Below, piece by piece: positions 1 through 11,000 of a stretch of 64,000 bases of DNA. The notes below the pieces were generated by a model that saw only the letters and a list, made by a program, of their open reading frames with translations, was not told the origin of the DNA and made no database searches. The first letter of the stretch is position 1, and each line of letters opens with the position of its first letter. The DNA is from Spirosoma sp. SC4-14 (GTDB taxonomy: Bacteria; Bacteroidota; Bacteroidia; Cytophagales; Spirosomataceae), in NCBI RefSeq assembly GCF_037201965.1, contig NZ_CP147518.1, positions 2,107,001-2,171,000 on the forward strand, given 5' to 3'. The position numbers were made by a program, and so were the translations under genes.

Positions 1-1316
1 TTCGGGTGGTGAGCAAAATCGGGGAAATGGGCAATGGCCGCAATATCGGCGTCGCCATCCTGGTCGAAGTCGCGGACAACGGTTTGAGTAGCACCATACA
101 TCGGATAAAACCAGGCTTCCTTAAACCGAAACTGCCCATCGTTCAGGTATAACCGCAGACCGTGGTAAGGCTTGAGTATAATCGAATAATCGGCGTTGTC
201 GCCGTTGGTATACAGTATGTCCAGATCACCGTCGCGGTCAATATCGGTCAGTTCGAAATAGCTGGAACCATAAACGGGCGGAAATCGGAGAACCGTTTCT
301 TTGCGAAACTGACCGTTGTGTTGGTTGTAATAAACGGCAATCTGCTCGTTACCCTGCGTCAACAAGGCCACAATGTCGGGCCACTGGTCGTGGTTAATAT
401 CCTGCACAATCACATTGCGGGCACCGGGCAAACTGTCGATAATATGCTCCCGATAGCCTGTTGGCAATCGCTCATGCCAGGTTAGTTTGCCCAGATGATT
501 ACCAAACTGACAAACAATTACATCTTCCTGTCCATCCCGATTCAGATCGGCCGGTGTTGCCTGAACGGGTCGCTGTAGTTTGGTTAGTTGGGGAGTCGGA
601 ATTGTGCCGGATTTTGAGAAATGGCTCCATTCACCAGCTTGCCGGTCATTCGGATTCAGAACGCCAACCAATAGCAGATCCATACTGCCATCGCGATTAA
701 AACGGACATCGGTTGCCGGACTGCTCAGCCGGGCCGAATCGAGCCGATGTAAACCAGCATCAAGCGCATAGAGATTGGTACGCCCATCGCCTGCCCAAAT
801 GCGGTGCGAAAGCGAGTCGTACCGGAGGAGTGTTACAAATGCATCGATTGCCTTCGTTGACTGTTGGGGCCGAAACAGCGGTAAACCTACCTGCGTGGGT
901 ATGTGCTGGGGTTGGGAAGGGAGTGTGACTGGCGCAACTGTGATATAGTAATCAACAATTTTTTGCCAGTCGGAGGGGTGCAGCATGGGCGTTTCCGGGA
1001 AAACGTGGGCTTCCATCAAACGCGTCATTTCGTCCATGTTGCTGATGCGCATGTATTCTGCCATCGAATTGCCCGACTGACCCATACGGAGTGCCATTTG
1101 TGGCAAAACACCCCGCTGCCAGGTTTCTTTATCGAGCAACGAAGGGTCTGGGGCCTGGTGGCAACTACCGCAATAGCTCTGGCTAAGTTGTTTGCCGGTG
1201 AGTTGGGTAGCAGCCGGAGGAGTCGGTGGACTATTTTTTTCGCTGGACGACGACTGACAGGAGAAGAACGGCAGTGAACCAGTGAAAAGAACAACTGCCA
1301 ATCGGAAAAACGACAT
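1..1316 (-). CDS. Cytochrome-c-type lipoprotein with FG-GAP/VCBS repeats (3' end outside window)
   Basis: Only the N-terminal 438 codons lie inside the window. The start ATG at 1316 opens a signal peptide (MSFFRLAVVLFTGSLPFFSC) whose cysteine suggests a lipoprotein, although the lipobox is weak. A Ser/Pro-rich linker follows, then a c-type heme site CGSCH near residue 49 with a downstream Met-rich stretch that could supply the distal ligand. The rest is a beta-propeller-like region with Asp-rich loops of the D-x-N/D-x-D-G type (for example DLNRDGQED, DIDRDGDLD, DFDQDGDAD), as in FG-GAP/VCBS proteins. It is probably anchored in the outer membrane or periplasm. Redox role and partner are unknown. 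The family fit is clear; the function is not. Confidence 0.8.
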   Translation of the reverse strand, partial: MSFFRLAVVLFTGSLPFFSCQSSSSEKNSPPTPPAATQLTGKQLSQSYCGSCHQAPDPSLLDKETWQRGVLPQMALRMGQSGNSMAEYMRISNMDEMTRLMEAHVFPETPMLHPSDWQKIVDYYITVAPVTLPSQPQHIPTQVGLPLFRPQQSTKAIDAFVTLLRYDSLSHRIWAGDGRTNLYALDAGLHRLDSARLSSPATDVRFNRDGSMDLLLVGVLNPNDRQAGEWSHFSKSGTIPTPQLTKLQRPVQATPADLNRDGQEDVIVCQFGNHLGKLTWHERLPTGYREHIIDSLPGARNVIVQDINHDQWPDIVALLTQGNEQIAVYYNQHNGQFRKETVLRFPPVYGSSYFELTDIDRDGDLDILYTNGDNADYSIILKPYHGLRLYLNDGQFRFKEAWFYPMYGATQTVVRDFDQDGDADIAAIAHFPDFAHHP

Positions 1317-1345
1317 GCTTACTGAATAGTTAGACCGCTTATTGC

Positions 1346-1396
1346 ATCAACAGACTATATCGAAAGTAATAATTCTTTCAAATATAGTCTGTTGAT
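1346..1396 (-). terminator. Hairpin after the chitinase gene
   Basis: A perfect 15-bp inverted repeat (1346-1360 with 1382-1396) encloses a 21-base loop that itself can pair GAAAG with CTTTC. It sits between the stop of the leftward chitinase gene and the start of the next leftward gene. It is a probable transcription terminator or mRNA 3'-end structure, though there is no clean T-run. Confidence 0.6.
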
Positions 1397-1430
1397 CTGA
1401 ACGGGCGATTCTATAAGCAATAGGCCGGTG

Positions 1431-2588
1431 CTATTTACCTAGTCCATCAGCCAGTTTGTTCAGCAAAGTTGGCTGTTTTAGGTCATAGATATACTCCCAG
1501 AACATAACACCTGCGAGGTGTTTCGATTTCACGTAGGCAATCTTAGGGTCGAACGATTGGGCATCGGCGTAGGAAATAAACATCCGTGAGGTCGGATTCC
1601 AGAGATAGGGTGACTTGGCATCGTTGTCCCAATAGCGAACAAAACCGTTTTTGTTGATGTATTTATCAACCAGTTCGTCGTAGCTAATGAAGTAGTGTTT
1701 GCCGGTAGCTGGCTGGTAAAGGCCGTTGTCTTTCGGATTCGCATCGGCCCATCCGCGACCGTAGAATGGCAGACCCAGTACAATTTTGCTGGCCGGAACA
1801 CCCGCCTTAATATGCCCTTCGACACCGTCGGCACTGCTGTTGCGCGCCTGACTGCCTTTTTTCGACTGATACAGATTGCTATGATGGCCCGTCACTTTGT
1901 CGTTGCCATGATAGATGTCATAGGTCATGATGTTGACGTAGTCCAGGTATTTCTGCGCTTTGCCAAGTTCGGTATGATTCACAAAAGCCGTGTCGACGCC
2001 GGTTGCCGTTGTGAGCAGATAATGATTGGCTCCGGTACGTTTGTCTAGTTTTCCCTGTTTGTCGAGTTGTTGGCGAAGTTCTTTAAACAGCAGCGTGTAG
2101 TTCTGTTTGTCGGCGGGTCGGAAAATGTTGTTATCGCCAGGCTGGTCGGGGTATTCCCAGTCGATGTCGATTCCATCAAGTTTATGCTTTTTCAATAACT
2201 CAATCGCACTAGTGGCAAATTTCTTTCGCGATGCATCGGTCAGCGCACAATCGGAGAAGTATTTACAGCCGCCCCATCCGCCAATCGAAATCAGGATTTT
2301 CAGGTCTTTGTTATCGGCTTTCAAGGTATTCAGCGCGGCCAGATTGCTGGCGTCTTTGTTGCTCAGAGGAGCTAGTTCGCCATTGGCTGCCGGAACCGCA
2401 AAGGCGTAGTTGATGTGCGTGAGTTTTTGGACCTCGATCTGGTCTTTTGTCCAGCCATTGCCACTGATGTAGCCAATAATCACATAGCGATGGGGTTTTG
2501 GAGCCGATTGTGCTACCAAAGGATGGACAGTAAACGAAAGTAAACAGTCGAGTAAAAGAAAAAAAAGAGAACTATAGGAAAGCGTCAT
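1431..2588 (-). CDS. Secreted GH18 chitinase
   Basis: This 385-residue protein has an N-terminal signal peptide ending near VAQS. Both GH18 signatures are present: the SxGG motif (SIGGW, residues 101-105) and the DxxDxDxE motif DGIDIDWE (138-145), with Glu145 as catalytic acid and Asp143 assisting. The family hydrolyses beta-1,4-GlcNAc linkages by substrate-assisted catalysis. The length fits a single catalytic (beta/alpha)8 domain with the usual alpha+beta insertion and no carbohydrate-binding module. It is divergent from the SusC/SusD genes that start 500 bp away, so it may serve the same glycan-use locus; that link is inference. GH18 also includes ENGases, but a chitinase is the simpler reading. 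Confidence 0.9.
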   Translation of the reverse strand: MTLSYSSLFFLLLDCLLSFTVHPLVAQSAPKPHRYVIIGYISGNGWTKDQIEVQKLTHINYAFAVPAANGELAPLSNKDASNLAALNTLKADNKDLKILISIGGWGGCKYFSDCALTDASRKKFATSAIELLKKHKLDGIDIDWEYPDQPGDNNIFRPADKQNYTLLFKELRQQLDKQGKLDKRTGANHYLLTTATGVDTAFVNHTELGKAQKYLDYVNIMTYDIYHGNDKVTGHHSNLYQSKKGSQARNSSADGVEGHIKAGVPASKIVLGLPFYGRGWADANPKDNGLYQPATGKHYFISYDELVDKYINKNGFVRYWDNDAKSPYLWNPTSRMFISYADAQSFDPKIAYVKSKHLAGVMFWEYIYDLKQPTLLNKLADGLGK

Positions 2589-3088
2589 ATAACAAAAAAA
2601 AGTTGCTGTGTAAAAAAAGCCTGTTCATACTTATCGATTAGGTAAGTGTAAATACTTGGCGTTCAGAAAGGATCATTGATTATTAGTTGTATTTATAAAG
2701 GAAGTGCGCCTTAGTAATTGTTCATGATATACTGTATAAGTTTATTTTAATCTGTAAATTATATTCGTAAATATAGGATAGTTTTTGAATATTTTTAATA
2801 ATTGCAACTATATTTGCTGAAAATAGCCGATCAACGAAGTATATAAGGTAAGGTTTGACGAGGGTTGTTTCTGAAAACAGCCTTCAGGCAGCAGTTGAGC
2901 GGTATACATCTATTCTTACATAAAGAGCATCAGCGCACTGGTAGTAGTGCATTATTATACTTTAATTAAGTATAAATCCTTATCTGTAACGCTCTGTCGA
3001 TCACTAATTTTATAGTTTATCAACGTTGTGCGCAAAAAAGTAGATTTGTGTATTCTTTAATTAATTAATCAACCAACCAGTAAATTGT
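2589..3088. other. AT-rich intergenic region between divergent genes
   Basis: About 500 bp without a credible ORF. It must hold the promoters of the leftward chitinase and the rightward SusC gene. A -7-like box is visible close to the SusC side; nothing else was recognised. Confidence 0.6.
3016..3048 (+). promoter_or_regulatory. Bacteroidota-type promoter for the SusC gene
   Basis: TAGATTTG at 3041-3048 matches the TAnnTTTG -7 consensus of Bacteroidota. A TTTA at 3016-3019 sits about 21 bases upstream, a plausible but imperfect -33 (TTTG). The SusC start codon is about 40 bases downstream. Confidence 0.5.
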
Positions 3089-6000
3089 ATGGAACAGAAG
3101 CTACAGTTAACCTTCAGGAAGGTTTTGTTGTGCTTGGGAGCTTGGATTTTCCTGGCCTCATCGTTTGCGCTGGCCGCCGACAGGGATGTGACCGGTAAAG
3201 TACTTGATGAGAAAGGAAATGGGCTGGCCGGAGCAACGGTAACCATTAAGGGAACAACGAAAGGGACAAATACGGATTCGGAAGGTGCGTTCCGGATTAG
3301 TGTGCCCGATGGAAATGCTGTGCTGGTGTTTTCTTACATCGGCTATACCAAACAGGAAATAACCGTTGGCAATCAAACTGTTTTTACGGTGAAACTTGTA
3401 CCCGGAGATGCCTCACTGGCCGAAGTGGTTGTAACGGCACTGGGGATCAAAAAAGAAAATAGAGCCCTGGGTTATTCGGTTACTACCATTGAGTCATCGG
3501 CGCTGAATGTGGCCCGGGAAACAAACGTAGTAAACTCGTTGCAAGGCCGGGTGGCCGGTCTGAACATTGCTCCGGCAAGTGGCGGCCCTGGTTCATCATC
3601 GCGTATTAACCTTCGGGGGGTGAGCAACTTCAACGGGGGGAGCCCTCTGTTTGTTATCAACGGTATTCCGATGGATAACACCCAGCGCGGTAACTCCGGT
3701 GAGTGGGGTGGCTCGACCAATGGCGATGGTATTTCGAACATTAACCCCGACGATATTGAGACCATGACTGTTCTGAAAGGAGCAACGGCTTCGGCGCTGT
3801 ATGGTACGCGGGCGGCTAACGGCGTAATTCTGATTACGACCAAGAGCGGTAGCAAAAACTCGAACCTGTCGGTCGAGTATAACGTAAACCAGCAGTTCGA
3901 CCATATTATCAACTATACCGATTTTCAGTATGAGTATGGTCAGGGGCAGCAGGGCCAGCGGCCTACCGATGTGGCTACTGCGAAAAACTCAGGTGTTTAT
4001 AGCTGGGGAGCCAAAATGGATGGTCAGCCATTTACGCAATACGATGGTAAGCAATATCCTTACTCGCCCGTGAAAGACAATCTGGAGAAGTTCTACCGCA
4101 CAGCTTCGTCGCTGACCAATACCATTGCAGTATCGGGTGGTAGTGATCAGACCAGTTTCCGGATGTCGCTCTCGTCGCTGAATGCCGAAGCGGTACTTCG
4201 GAATAGCGGCCTGAAACGGAAAACGATCAACCTTAACATCAATCAGAAGGTTACGCAAAAGTTCGATGTGTCGTTGATGGGGAACTACATCGATCAGCAG
4301 GACCAGAACCGGCCTTCGCTGATGGATGCGCCGATGAATGCTAACTATGGTATTCTGTTGCTGGCAACGAGCTTCAATCAGGAGGCCCTCAAACCTGGCT
4401 ACAACACAACCACGGGCGATGAGCTGACCTTTAGTGATGACGTATATAAAACGAACCCCTGGTTTGTTGTCAATCAGTATAAAAACAACTTCGACCGGAA
4501 GCGTCTGATTTCGGCCATCACCGGTAAATATCAGTTTGCCGACTGGATTTATCTGCAAGGCCGGATTGGTTATGACATCATCAACGATGGTGCGTTCAAT
4601 ATTACGCCTTACGGTACAGCTTATTCGCATCTGGGAGGTATTGGTCAGAGTAAGCAACAGACCTCCGAATTAAACATCGACGGACTGTTGGGAATCAACA
4701 AAAACATTGCTCCTGATCTGAACCTGAATGTAGCCCTGGGCGCTAACCTGCGGAAAAACAAGCTCGAAAGCATCGGTATTTCGGGTAGTCAGTTGAACAT
4801 TCCGTATCTGTATACGATTACCAACACGCTGTCGAAAAGCCAGAGTTACGGCTACAACGAGCGTCAGGTACAGTCGGCTTACTATACGGCTGATTTCAAC
4901 TACAAAAACTACCTGACTCTTTCGACAACCGGCCGCTACGACGTGTATTCGACGCTGCCATCGGCTAACCGCGGTATTTTTGCTCCGGCGGTATCAGGAA
5001 GCTTTGTCTTCTCTGAATTGTGGAAGCCTACCATACTCAACTTTGGTAAGCTCCGGGCATCGTATGCCCAGACAAGCGGTGAAGCCTACGATGCTTATCT
5101 GACAACCCAGTACTACTCGCTGGGCAACACCTACAACAACCTGCCTCAGGGTAGCTTCAGCAGTACGCTGCCGAACATCAATCTGAAACCCTATCGTTTG
5201 AAAGAACTGGAAGTTGGTTTTGAAACTAAGTTCCTGAACAACCGCTTAGGTCTTGATGTAGCGTACTTTAACCGCGAAACCAATGGAGAAATCGTGAACG
5301 GTCCGTTGTCGATTGCAACCGGCTACACCTCACGCGTATTGAATCTGGGTTCGACTAAAAACACGGGTATCGAAGTATTGCTGACCGGTACGCCAGTGAT
5401 GACCCAGAAATTTAAATGGGATGTGTCGTTCAACATCACAAATGTGAAAAACACCATTGTGAGCATCGACGGTACGGCTAATCCGGCTCCGCTGACACTG
5501 GGTACCTATCGGCCACTCAATGGTAACGTTGCTCACGTTCAGGGTATGGCCGCAGCACAGATCATGGCCTACGATTTCAAATATGATGCGAACGGCAAAG
5601 TCATTGTCGGTAGCGATGGTATTCCGGTTCGTGGTGATCTGAAGCCAATGGGTTCGGCGCTGCCTAAAGTATATGGTGGTCTGAACAACAACTTCAACTA
5701 TGGTAATTTCTCGTTCTCGTTTCTGTTCGATTATAAGTTTGGTGCCAAAGTGTTGTCGGCAACCAATCACTACTCGATTGTGGATGGCCTGAACAAAATG
5801 ACTCTGGTTGGCCGCGAAACGGGCGTTGTTGCCGATGGCGTTCTGGCAACGGGTGAAGTGAACACTAAAAATGTAGCGGCTCAGGACTACTACAAAGGGT
5901 TAGTTACCAACGTATCTAAACTGAACGTATTCGATGCCAGTTTCATTAAACTTCGTCAGGTTGTGCTTAGCTACCACTTGCCCGCTCAGTGGTTTACGGG

Positions 6001-6193
6001 TAGCAAACTTCCCTTCGAAGCGGTGTCTATTTCGGTGGTTGGCCGCAACCTGGCAACCCTGCTGAAACATACCGACAATTTTGATCCTGAATCTGGTATT
6101 TCTTCCGACGTACGGTATGCCGGTATCGAAGGGTTACAGATGCCATCAACCCGCACTTATGGTTTCACGCTAAATGCTCGATTCAAAAAATAA
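3089..6193 (+). CDS. SusC/RagA-family TonB-linked outer membrane transporter
   Basis: A 1034-residue protein with a cleavable signal peptide (about residues 1-30). A carboxypeptidase-D-like regulatory domain (VTGKVLDEKG to about residue 110) follows, then a plug domain with the family hallmark LQGRVAGLNI and LRGVSNFNGGSPLFVINGIP. A long beta-barrel ends in an aromatic strand (NARFKK). SusC proteins import oligomers through the outer membrane using TonB-ExbBD energy and form a lidded complex with a SusD lipoprotein, which is encoded 3 bp downstream. The cargo cannot be read from sequence. Its neighbours (a GH18 chitinase, an FG-GAP protein and a haloperoxidase) do not make a classical polysaccharide locus. 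Confidence 0.93.
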   Translation: MEQKLQLTFRKVLLCLGAWIFLASSFALAADRDVTGKVLDEKGNGLAGATVTIKGTTKGTNTDSEGAFRISVPDGNAVLVFSYIGYTKQEITVGNQTVFTVKLVPGDASLAEVVVTALGIKKENRALGYSVTTIESSALNVARETNVVNSLQGRVAGLNIAPASGGPGSSSRINLRGVSNFNGGSPLFVINGIPMDNTQRGNSGEWGGSTNGDGISNINPDDIETMTVLKGATASALYGTRAANGVILITTKSGSKNSNLSVEYNVNQQFDHIINYTDFQYEYGQGQQGQRPTDVATAKNSGVYSWGAKMDGQPFTQYDGKQYPYSPVKDNLEKFYRTASSLTNTIAVSGGSDQTSFRMSLSSLNAEAVLRNSGLKRKTINLNINQKVTQKFDVSLMGNYIDQQDQNRPSLMDAPMNANYGILLLATSFNQEALKPGYNTTTGDELTFSDDVYKTNPWFVVNQYKNNFDRKRLISAITGKYQFADWIYLQGRIGYDIINDGAFNITPYGTAYSHLGGIGQSKQQTSELNIDGLLGINKNIAPDLNLNVALGANLRKNKLESIGISGSQLNIPYLYTITNTLSKSQSYGYNERQVQSAYYTADFNYKNYLTLSTTGRYDVYSTLPSANRGIFAPAVSGSFVFSELWKPTILNFGKLRASYAQTSGEAYDAYLTTQYYSLGNTYNNLPQGSFSSTLPNINLKPYRLKELEVGFETKFLNNRLGLDVAYFNRETNGEIVNGPLSIATGYTSRVLNLGSTKNTGIEVLLTGTPVMTQKFKWDVSFNITNVKNTIVSIDGTANPAPLTLGTYRPLNGNVAHVQGMAAAQIMAYDFKYDANGKVIVGSDGIPVRGDLKPMGSALPKVYGGLNNNFNYGNFSFSFLFDYKFGAKVLSATNHYSIVDGLNKMTLVGRETGVVADGVLATGEVNTKNVAAQDYYKGLVTNVSKLNVFDASFIKLRQVVLSYHLPAQWFTGSKLPFEAVSISVVGRNLATLLKHTDNFDPESGISSDVRYAGIEGLQMPSTRTYGFTLNARFKK

Positions 6194-6196
6194 GCC

Positions 6197-7792
6197 ATGA
6201 AAATGAAAAACAAGGCATTATATATAGCAGCGCTGGCATCGGTTCTGACAACAGGCTGTACGGATAATTTCGACACCATTAATACCGATCCAACAAAAGC
6301 GACTGCCGCCAACTGGGACCCGAACTACTTCCTCCCAAATGCGCAGAATAGCTATATTAATTTAGGATACGGAAGTATGCTGTATCAGGCACCAGCCATG
6401 CAGGTGCTGGCTTCAACGTTCAGCTACTACGGCAACGGCGACAAGTATGTGAATACGCAAAACTCGACCAGCTATCAGGGAACGCTATTCAATACCACCT
6501 ATTCGACAGGAACCGTATTGTCCGAAATGCTGAGCCTCACGCAGGGGAAAGACCAATATTCGAACCTCTACAATGTTGGGCGGATCATGCAGGCCATGAA
6601 CATTCTGCGCGGTACTGACGTATATGGCGATGTGCCCTATACAGAAGCCTTCAAAGTAAAAACGTCGGGTATTGCACAGCCTAAATACGATACGCAGCAG
6701 TCGATTTATACCGCTATGCTGACCGATCTCGACGCGGCTATTTCGGCGCTCGATGCCTCGAAGGCAAAAATTACCGGCGATCTCTATTATGGTGGCGACA
6801 TCAACAAATGGAAGCGCTTTGGCTATTCGCTGATGCTTCGTTCGGCCATGCGCCTGGTGAAAATTGATCCGGCAACGGCAAAAACCTGGGCTGAGAAAGC
6901 GGCCGCTGGTGGTGTCTTTACTTCCAATGCCGATAATGCCATGGAAATTGCTGATGCCAACAATGCGACATCGGGAATCTACAGTGTGTATCAGGTAGCC
7001 GACGATTTCCGCGAACTACGGTTCTCGAAAACCTTTATCGATGCCCTCAAGTCGGCAGGCGATCCGCGGTTGAGTGCCATTGCCGAAGTGCCTCAGGCTG
7101 GTCTGGCCAATAACAAAACCCAGACCTTGGTTGGCGACAATACGGCTTCTATTCAGATGGGATTGCCAAACGGCTACGACCTGAACGGTGGCACTACCGA
7201 CATTCGGAAAGCTACTGGCTACCCAGGCCCTACCGGAACTGGCGACGATGTTGCTCCGCTGGGCAATTACTCTCGTCCGCGGATATCGGTTTATCTGAAA
7301 AAGGCCGGTACGCTAATGGTGATGACCTATGCCGAAACGGAATTCCTGCTGGCCGAAGCAAAAGTTCGCGGCTGGAATGTGCCGGGTACGGCTGCCGATC
7401 ACTACAAGAATGGTGTCATTGCCGCTATTACCGAACTGGCTCAGCTCGATGCCAGTGCAACCGTCTCTACCGATGTTGCTACGGCTTTTGCCACCGCCCA
7501 TCCGCTTGATGTTAGTTCGACAGAAGCATCGCTGAATGCAATCAATACGCAATACTGGCTGGAAACGGGTTCGACCTTCAACTTCATCGAAACCTGGATG
7601 AACTGGCGCCGGTCGGGCTATCCGGCACTGGCACCAGTCAATTATCCGGGCAATGTAACAAACGGTCAGATTCCCCGCCGAATGATCTATCTCTCGTCCG
7701 AAATCCTGAATAATCCAACCAATTATAAGGATGCGGTTTCACGACTGACGGGTGGCGATTTGCTCACCAGTCGAGTCTGGTGGGATAAGTAA
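6197..7792 (+). CDS. SusD/RagB-family outer membrane lipoprotein
   Basis: 531 residues with a lipoprotein signal and lipobox (LTTGC, Cys21). The body resembles the SusD-like_2 group: helical TPR-like repeats, a motif around DVYGDVPYTEAFK, and a C-terminal segment ending VWWDK. The same ending is found in the second SusD of this window. It binds ligand on the cell surface as a lid for the SusC encoded just upstream; the 3-bp spacing implies co-transcription. The substrate is unknown. Confidence 0.92.
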   Translation: MKMKNKALYIAALASVLTTGCTDNFDTINTDPTKATAANWDPNYFLPNAQNSYINLGYGSMLYQAPAMQVLASTFSYYGNGDKYVNTQNSTSYQGTLFNTTYSTGTVLSEMLSLTQGKDQYSNLYNVGRIMQAMNILRGTDVYGDVPYTEAFKVKTSGIAQPKYDTQQSIYTAMLTDLDAAISALDASKAKITGDLYYGGDINKWKRFGYSLMLRSAMRLVKIDPATAKTWAEKAAAGGVFTSNADNAMEIADANNATSGIYSVYQVADDFRELRFSKTFIDALKSAGDPRLSAIAEVPQAGLANNKTQTLVGDNTASIQMGLPNGYDLNGGTTDIRKATGYPGPTGTGDDVAPLGNYSRPRISVYLKKAGTLMVMTYAETEFLLAEAKVRGWNVPGTAADHYKNGVIAAITELAQLDASATVSTDVATAFATAHPLDVSSTEASLNAINTQYWLETGSTFNFIETWMNWRRSGYPALAPVNYPGNVTNGQIPRRMIYLSSEILNNPTNYKDAVSRLTGGDLLTSRVWWDK

Positions 7793-7800
7793 TCGAACAA

Positions 7801-7836
7801 AAACGTAAGGGACTCATGGAGTCCCTTACGTTTTTT
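7801..7836 (+). terminator. Rho-independent terminator after susCD
   Basis: A perfect 15-bp stem (7801-7815 with 7819-7833) with a 3-base loop is followed by a run of T. It lies 8 bases after the SusD stop and closes the susCD transcript, so the FG-GAP gene at 8006 needs its own promoter or readthrough. Confidence 0.9.
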
Positions 7837-8005
7837 ATGCAAATTATGAAATTGGGTTACCTAAAAGAATTACTCGCTGGTAAAAACGGAAAACCAGTGT
7901 AAAGGCATTGATGAGTAATGCCAATCGGGCATTTATGCTTATTTTTGATTACCTGCCTGAACATTCTGAGGAGAATATTCACTGAGTAATGAACATCGTA
8001 ACGTA

Positions 8006-11000
8006 ATGAGTATAGACCTAACTTTTTCTGAATCTATTGCCCAAACTAAGCCGAACAGACATCGTTTTTGCCTATTCCTGATCGTTCTCTGCTTTTTTAG
8101 TCCTACACTCTACGCTCAGACTCCCTTATTTAAATTACTGGATTCAAAACAAACCCACGTTGAGTTTCGGAATGAGATCGACGAAAACGAAAGCCTCAAC
8201 GTGCTGGCTTACGAATATTTCTATAACGGTGGTGGTGTTGCCGTTGGCGATCTCAACAACGATGGCTTACAGGACATTTTTCTGACCGCCAACCTGAAAG
8301 CAAACAAACTATACCTAAACCTGGGGGCGCTAACGTTCAAAGATATTACGAAAGAAGCCGCTTCTGAACTGGCTGGCCGATCGGGCGGTTGGAAAACGGG
8401 CGTTTGTATGGCCGATGTAAACGGCGATGGCTGGCTCGATATTTATGTCTGTTATTCTGGAAAAGTAGATACCGATAAACGTAGGAATCAACTGTTTATC
8501 AATCAGGGTGTTAAGGATGGCGGAACCGTACGTTTTGTTGAAAAAGCCAACGAATACGGTCTCGACGATCCGGGCTATAGCACGCAGGCTGTCTTTGTCG
8601 ATTATGATCGCGATGGCGATCTGGATATGGTTCTGCTGAACCATAATGTTCGGAAATTCGACAATATGGAGCTTGCCCGGCTCCATAACGAAACCGATGA
8701 GTTTGCCGGTAATAAATTATTCGAAAACCAGAACGGCCATTTTACAGATGTGGCCAAAAAAGCGGGTATTTATCAGTTCCCGCTCACATTCGGGCTTGGT
8801 GTTGCCGTTGCCGATGTAAATCTGGACGGCTGGCCCGACCTTTACGTAACCAACGATTACAACGAGCCAGACTACCTCTACATTAACCAGAAAAACGGCA
8901 CTTTCCGCGACGAAACCCAGCAGTATTTCCGGCATCTGGCTCATTTCTCAATGGGTGTCGACATTGCCGATTATAACAACGATGGCAAGCCGGATGTGAT
9001 GTCGCTCGATATGCTGCCCGAAGACAACCGACGGCAGAAACTGCTGCAACTTCAGGAAAACTACGAGTCGTTTGAGTTGATGCAGCAACAGGGCCTATAC
9101 CGGCAATATATGCGCAATATGTTGCAGATCAACAATGGCAACGGTACTTTCAGCGAGATCGCTCAGGCCGCCGGCGTGTCGAATACTGACTGGAGCTGGG
9201 CTCCGCTGCTGGCCGATTTCGACAACGATGGCTACAAAGACCTGTTCGTGACAAACGGCTATCTGCGCGATTATACAAACAAGGATTTTCTTAAGTACTG
9301 GGGCGACTACAAAGTTAAAAAGGCAGTCAATCGCGAACCCGTCCAGCTCATGGATCTGGTACGGGCCATGCCATCGACCAAGCTGCCCAACTACATTTTT
9401 CGCAATAACCACGACCTTACATTTACCAACACCCAGCGGCTGTGGGGCATCGAAACGCCGTCTATATCGAACGGGGCGGCCTATGCCGATCTGGACAACG
9501 ACGGCGATCTGGAATTAATCGTCAATAACATCAACGACCCGGCTTTTATTTATCAGAATATGAGCCGCGAACAATCGGGCAATGCCTATATTCAGGTGAA
9601 GCTACAGCCTGCTCAGATCAATCAGAGCGTTATAGGCACTAAAGTTACGGTGTATGCGCAGGGAAATCGGCAATATCAGGAGCTGGCTCCCGTTCGGGGC
9701 TATCTGTCGAGCCAGCCGTATGTGCTTCATTTTGGATTAGGGAACGCTACAGTTATCGATTCCATTGCCATTGTCTGGCCCGATCAGTCGCGGCAGCTAC
9801 TGACCGGTACGGCCGTAAATCAGCAACTGCTTATTCAGCAGTCGGCATCAACCAATAGCTCGGTCGTTGCATCGGCGCATCCGCAGCGAAAGCCATTTTT
9901 TGCCAAAGCCGAAACTACGTTTACGTATACGCATGAGGGTTATACCGAAAATGATTTTAAGCGGCAGCCGCTTATGCTGTGGATGTATTCGCACACTGGT
10001 CCGGTCATAGCCAAAGGTGATATAAACAAAGATGGGCTCGACGACATCTTTGTAAGTGGCGACCAGAAAAAAACGGGTACTATTTTAAGGCAGCAGAAGA
10101 ACGGATCGTTTAAACCGATTGACGGCCTTGTCATTGGCGACGAGGCCACGTCGGCGGTGTCGGCGGCTGTTTTTTTCGATGCCAATGGCGACGGCTTCGA
10201 TGATTTGTATGTTGCTAAAGGCGGATACTCGTTGTTTGAACCAAACACAGAATCATTGCAGGATGAGTTATACCTCAATAATGGTCGTGGGAGTTTAGCA
10301 CTACAGAAGGGAGCATTGCCCGACATGAAGGCTAGTAGTAAAGCCTGCGTTCGGCCATTCGACTACGATGGCGACGGCGACCTCGATCTGTTTGTTGGCG
10401 GGCGGGTTATTCCGGGCCGTTACCCACAGGCACCGCGTTCCTACCTGCTCGAAAACACGGGAAAAGGTCAATTTCGGTCTGTAGACGTGCCGTTTTCGTC
10501 GGTCGGGATGGTGACCGATGCGCAGTGGGCTGATCTGGATGCTGATGGCCATACTGAGTTAATCGTATGCGGAGAGTTTATGCCCATAAAAGTATATCGG
10601 TATACGGCTACCGGCTTTGTCGATCAAACGGCGCACTATTTTCCGAATTCGGAAAATGGATTCTGGTTTTCGCTGGCCATTGCCGACCTGAATGGCGACG
10701 GCCACAAAGACATTGTTGCCGGTAATCTGGGCAACAATTCCCAAATCAGAGTATCGAAGCAGGAGCCTGCCGAACTGATCTACGCCGATGTTGATAACAA
10801 TGGGTCAATTGATCCCTTTTTCTGCTTTCATATTCAGGGGGTCGCCTATCCCTTTGTTAGCCGCGACGAACTGAACGATCAGATTTATGCGATGCGGAAG
10901 AAATTCGCTTACTATAAAGATTATGCAAATGCCAAAATCTCGGATATTCTCTCGCCCGATGAGCTGGCCAGAACCCAGAAACTGACCGTTACTGAACAGC

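Noticed and set aside
162-1277. Several rightward frames in the first 1.3 kb
   Set aside because: All are antisense to the VCBS lipoprotein; none has a domain or a start context.
1025-1294. 89-codon minus-strand frame near the left edge
   Set aside because: It is a shifted frame of the heme/VCBS lipoprotein gene, which has the signal peptide and CGSCH motif.
3158-4657. Long open frames on the minus strand inside the first SusC gene
   Set aside because: They are antisense to a clear SusC protein, have no family features and follow its codon pattern.
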